DNA of 8,460 bases from Acidobacteriota bacterium (GTDB taxonomy: Bacteria; Acidobacteriota; Polarisedimenticolia; Gp22-AA2), in assembly GCA_027297005.1 (NCBI GenBank), contig JAPUIN010000096.1:1-8460 (forward strand), given 5' to 3'. This document shows positions 6,084 to 8,460 of this stretch, piece by piece. Below the pieces are notes generated by a model. The model ran no database searches. It worked only from the letters and a program-made list of their open reading frames with translations, and had not been told where the DNA came from. The position numbers and the translations under genes were made by a program. Within the stretch, counting starts at the first letter, position 1, and each line of letters begins with the position of its first letter.

Positions 6084-7661
6084 CTATATGTCCCTGAGGA
6101 TCTCCCGTGCGGCGTTGTGTCCCCCCATGCCCATCACCCCTCCGCCGGGGTGGGTGCCCGAACCGCACTGATAGTAACCCTTGATGGGAGATCGGTAGTC
6201 CGCGTAGCCGGGAGCGGGCCGCGCGAAGAAGATCTGATCGAGGGACATCTCGCCATGAAAGATGTGCCCCTGCGGCAGAGCATAGATGCGCTCCAGGTCG
6301 GGGGGGGTGAGCACCTGCCGATGGATGACGGAATCGCGGAGACCCGGCGCGAATTCCGTCATCGTGTCGATCACCGTGTCGGCGAACCTGTCCCGTTCCT
6401 CGTCCCAGGTGCTTCCTTCGAGGGTATACGGGGCATGCCCGCCGAAGAGGTTGAGAATATGTTTGCCGGGAGGGGCCAGCTCCGGGTCGACGATCGTCGG
6501 TACGCAGGGGCTGATGAACGGACGCTTCGACGGTCGTCCGTACTTGGCGTCATCGTACGCCTTCTCCAGGTACGCCATGCTTGGCCCGATGTGGGCGTAG
6601 GCCGGGTACTTGATCCCCAGCGCCTTCGCATCAAACGCTGTGTAACGGGGCGGTTCTTCCAGGGCCAGGTTGATCTTGAACGCGGTGCTGTAGGTCCGGA
6701 AGTTACGGATCTCCTGCACGAAGTCTGCGGGCAGCTCGCCCGTATCGACGAGCTTCAGGAATGTGGTCTTCGGGTCCGCGCCGCTGACCACGACATTGCT
6801 GGTGATCGTCTCTCCGGACTGGAGGAGCACCCCCCGGGCCCGGCCTTTGTCGGTCAACACCTGCTCGACCGCCGCATCGGTGCGGATCGTCGCGCCGTGG
6901 CTGCGGGCCGAGCCCGCGATCGCCTCGCTCACCGACCCCATGCCCCCCTTCATGAAGCCCCAGCCGCCGGCCCCTCCAAGATCCCCCATCAAGTGGTGCA
7001 GCAGCACGTAGGCCGTTCCCGGGGAACGGGGGCCGAGGAAAGTGCCGATCGAGCCGTAGTACGCCTTGACCGCCTTGATCTTGTCCGACTCGAAGTACAT
7101 GTCCAGAAAATCGCTGATGCTCATGGTCATCAAATCCATGATGCGGTAAAGCTTGCCGCCGAGCCGGCGGAATTTCCTGCCCATCCCGAGCAGACTCCGC
7201 AGGTCGCGCAGCCGATTCGATGTCGGATTGGGCGGAGTGGTCCACATGAGCTCGCGCATGAAGTTGCCTGCCTCGGTGAGAAACTTCTCAAATACCGGGT
7301 AGGTCTCTGCATCCTTCTTCGAGAACTTAGCGACCTCGGCGATCGTCTTCTTCTGGTCCTCCCAGAGCGCGAAATAGGTACCGTCCGGGAACGGAACGAA
7401 CAGGCACTCGGCCGGCAGGACTTTCCAGCCGTACTTGCTGAGCTCGAGCTCCTCGACAACCTTTCGCTGCATCATGCTCATGACGTAGGCGGCGGTGGAG
7501 ACGTGATAGCCGGGCCAGATCTCCTCCGTGACGCAGGCACCTCCGACGAGAGAGCGGCGCTCGAGGACCAGAACCTTCTTGTGCGCACGGGCCAGATAGG
7601 CGGCGCAGATCAACCCGTTGTGACCCCCGCCGACAATGATGGCGTCATAGTCGGTTTTCAT
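6084..7661 (-). CDS. PYROXD2 / phytoene-desaturase-like FAD-dependent oxidoreductase
   Basis: The 525-residue protein begins with a Rossmann dinucleotide fold: DAIIVGGGHNG (6-16) and the ribose-binding acidic residue E34 at the end of VLVLE, followed by GGACVTEEIWPGY. The C-terminal FAD motif is CGSGTHPGGGVMGMGG (499-514) with HNAARE. This N- and C-terminal pair is typical of the phytoene dehydrogenase-related CrtI-like proteins that include PYROXD2. Those proteins share the amine-oxidase fold, and their substrates are mostly unknown. A carotenoid role is not supported, since no other carotenoid gene is present. The acyl-CoA ligase and crotonase downstream suggest that it oxidises a carboxylic acid or its CoA ester; this is inference. 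The start at 7661 is supported by TGAGG (7673-7669), seven bases upstream, and by a promoter ahead of it. No signal sequence is seen. Confidence 0.9.
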   Translation of the reverse strand: MKTDYDAIIVGGGHNGLICAAYLARAHKKVLVLERRSLVGGACVTEEIWPGYHVSTAAYVMSMMQRKVVEELELSKYGWKVLPAECLFVPFPDGTYFALWEDQKKTIAEVAKFSKKDAETYPVFEKFLTEAGNFMRELMWTTPPNPTSNRLRDLRSLLGMGRKFRRLGGKLYRIMDLMTMSISDFLDMYFESDKIKAVKAYYGSIGTFLGPRSPGTAYVLLHHLMGDLGGAGGWGFMKGGMGSVSEAIAGSARSHGATIRTDAAVEQVLTDKGRARGVLLQSGETITSNVVVSGADPKTTFLKLVDTGELPADFVQEIRNFRTYSTAFKINLALEEPPRYTAFDAKALGIKYPAYAHIGPSMAYLEKAYDDAKYGRPSKRPFISPCVPTIVDPELAPPGKHILNLFGGHAPYTLEGSTWDEERDRFADTVIDTMTEFAPGLRDSVIHRQVLTPPDLERIYALPQGHIFHGEMSLDQIFFARPAPGYADYRSPIKGYYQCGSGTHPGGGVMGMGGHNAAREILRDI

Positions 7662-7695
7662 TGGCCGACCTCACGAATGGTTTTTGCGAGAGGTG

Positions 7696-7725
7696 AGGTT
7701 AGCCGGGAATGCGCCGGATCGTCAA
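7696..7725 (-). promoter_or_regulatory. Probable sigma70-type promoter for the flavoprotein operon
   Basis: On the minus strand, -35 TTGACG (7725-7720) and -10 TAACCT (7701-7696) are separated by 18 bases. The predicted start, near 7689, gives a leader of about 28 bases containing the TGAGG site. The -35 box and spacing closely match those before the crotonase gene, which raises confidence in both. Confidence 0.5.
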
Positions 7726-7759
7726 TCCGTGACGCGCGGGGGGGGATGTCACTTCTGAC
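7720..7759. promoter_or_regulatory. Candidate operator: two GTCA/TGAC dyads at the flavoprotein promoter
   Basis: CGTCA-N5-TGACG spans 7720-7734 and covers the -35 hexamer. A second dyad, GTCA-N4-TGAC, spans 7748-7759. A further TGAC lies at 7773-7776. Between the dyads is a run of eight G (7738-7745). This is a plausible repressor site in the divergent region; no regulator gene is visible nearby. Confidence 0.3.
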
Positions 7760-7877
7760 CGCATCTCGATCGTGACAAAATGGGTTCTCGATCGGTGCCC
7801 GGAGCAGGCTCGCCGGTCATTCTGACCCGCCGGAATCGGCAGACTGGATTGCAACCATGGCGCTCAACGATCTCACC

Positions 7878-7883
7878 AGGAGG
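7878..7883 (+). promoter_or_regulatory. Ribosome binding site of the DUF2779 gene
   Basis: A perfect AGGAGG lies 8 bases before a TTG codon at 7892. This site decides the start, because the frame contains no ATG or GTG between its upstream stop (7823-7825) and the conserved N-terminal region. Confidence 0.75.
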
Positions 7884-7891
7884 AAGGGGAG

Positions 7892-8460
7892 TTGATCTCC
7901 CGACGGGGGGCCCGCCTCTCCAAATCGAAGTACGCGTCCGGGCTGCAGTGCCACAAGAAGCTGTGGTGGGAGATCCACGAGCCGGATGCGCCCGAGCTGG
8001 TGCCGGATGCGGCGCTGCAGTTCATCTTCGATCAGGGGCACGAGGTCGGGCGAGTGGCACAGACCTACGTGCCGGGGGGTGTGCTGATCGACGTGCCGCA
8101 CACCGAGCGGCAGCGGCGCCTTCAGACCACGGACGCGGCGCTGCGGGACGGCGCGACGGTCCTCTACGAACCGGCGTTCGAGCACGACGGGGTGGTGGCC
8201 GTCGTCGACATCCTCGAGCGCACGCGGGGCGGATGGAATCTGATCGAGGTCAAATCGACCACGAAGATGAAGCCCCAGCACCTGCCGGACGTCGCGGTGC
8301 AGACATACGTCCTGCACGGCGCCGGGCTCGAGGTGAAACGCGCCGAGCTGATGCACCTGAACCGTGAGTGCCGCGACCCGGACCTGTCGAACCTCTTCGA
8401 GCGCGAGGACCTGACCCCGGTCGTCGAGGAGCTGCTGGACGACATCCCGACCGAGGTGCG
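7892..8460 (+). CDS. DUF2779 / PD-(D/E)XK nuclease-like protein, N-terminal 189 residues (3' truncated by window edge)
   Basis: Translation from the TTG gives ARLSKSKYASGLQCHKKLWW (residues 7-26), which resembles the LSKSxxxxGLQCxKxLW opening of DUF2779 proteins. These are related to the RecB/Cas4 branch of PD-(D/E)XK nucleases. Nuclease-core residues are visible: D106 (VAVVDIL) and E119-x-K121 (LIEVKST), with Q137 in DVAVQTY matching the later glutamine motif. C20 sits where Cas4/AddB-type proteins place the first Fe-S cysteine. The partner cysteines would be beyond the window, so a cluster is only possible. Function in the family is not established; DNA processing or repair is the usual guess. 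The gene is divergent from the flavoprotein operon. Its promoter was not convincingly found. Confidence 0.8.
   Translation, partial: MISRRGARLSKSKYASGLQCHKKLWWEIHEPDAPELVPDAALQFIFDQGHEVGRVAQTYVPGGVLIDVPHTERQRRLQTTDAALRDGATVLYEPAFEHDGVVAVVDILERTRGGWNLIEVKSTTKMKPQHLPDVAVQTYVLHGAGLEVKRAELMHLNRECRDPDLSNLFEREDLTPVVEELLDDIPTEV

Noticed and set aside
6084..7661. Carotenoid phytoene desaturase (crtI)
   Set aside because: The fold is related, but the motifs fit the PYROXD2-like branch and the neighbours are CoA enzymes, not carotenoid genes.
6039..7775. 578-codon plus-strand open frame opposite the flavoprotein
   Set aside because: It is a shadow caused by codon bias. It spans the flavoprotein promoter and has no family motifs or good ribosome site.
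7753..7781. Plus-strand promoter for DUF2779 (TTCTGA-N17-CAAAAT)
   Set aside because: It has only 3/6 and 4/6 matches and does not resemble the two better promoters in the window.
7780..8367. 195-codon plus-strand frame from ATG 7780
   Set aside because: It runs out of frame through the DUF2779 coding region. The frame from TTG 7892 carries the conserved motifs and a perfect AGGAGG.

Overview
The window is GC-rich bacterial chromosome with dense coding, mostly on the minus strand. There are four complete genes, two partial genes at the edges, and no rRNA, tRNA, transposase, phage or CRISPR signal. A tricorn-type S41 peptidase next to a glutamate-carboxypeptidase-II-like M28 peptidase, together with a DUF2779 nuclease-like gene, would suit Acidobacteriota, Gemmatimonadota or a similar soil or marine lineage. 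That is an impression from gene content and not a taxonomic assignment.

Layout. Bases 2-211 (+) are the last 69 codons of a tricorn-like peptidase. It converges, with an 8-base gap, on a 1051-residue minus-strand gene (220-3375). That gene encodes an exported GCPII/PSMA-like M28 metallopeptidase fused in one frame to a C-terminal class-A-beta-lactamase-like serine hydrolase. Upstream of it on the minus strand come an acyl-CoA synthetase (3496-5160), a crotonase-family enoyl-CoA hydratase/isomerase (5177-6004) and a PYROXD2/phytoene-desaturase-like flavoprotein (6084-7661). A 230-base divergent intergenic region then separates the flavoprotein from a plus-strand DUF2779 PD-(D/E)XK-like protein. 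That gene starts at a TTG at 7892 and runs off the right edge.

How the genes may work together. Flavoprotein, crotonase and acyl-CoA ligase are transcribed in that order with gaps of about 80 and 16 bases. This looks like a small catabolic or modifying operon for a carboxylic acid: the ligase makes the CoA thioester, and the flavoprotein and crotonase act on double bonds. No 3-hydroxyacyl-CoA dehydrogenase or thiolase is present in the window, so the pathway is incomplete here and the substrate is unknown. Two minus-strand promoters with almost the same design (TTGAC[C/G], 18-base spacer, TAA[A/C]CT) precede the flavoprotein and the crotonase. A dyad overlaps the -35 of each. The peptidase-hydrolase fusion lies 120 bases beyond the ligase and may be separately expressed.

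The most unusual item is the M28 / beta-lactamase-like fusion. It keeps all the metal ligands of the M28 family and the SxxK, SDN and KTG motifs of the serine hydrolase. It lacks the arginine patch that gives GCPII its glutamate preference, and it has an enlarged region where the class A omega loop should be.
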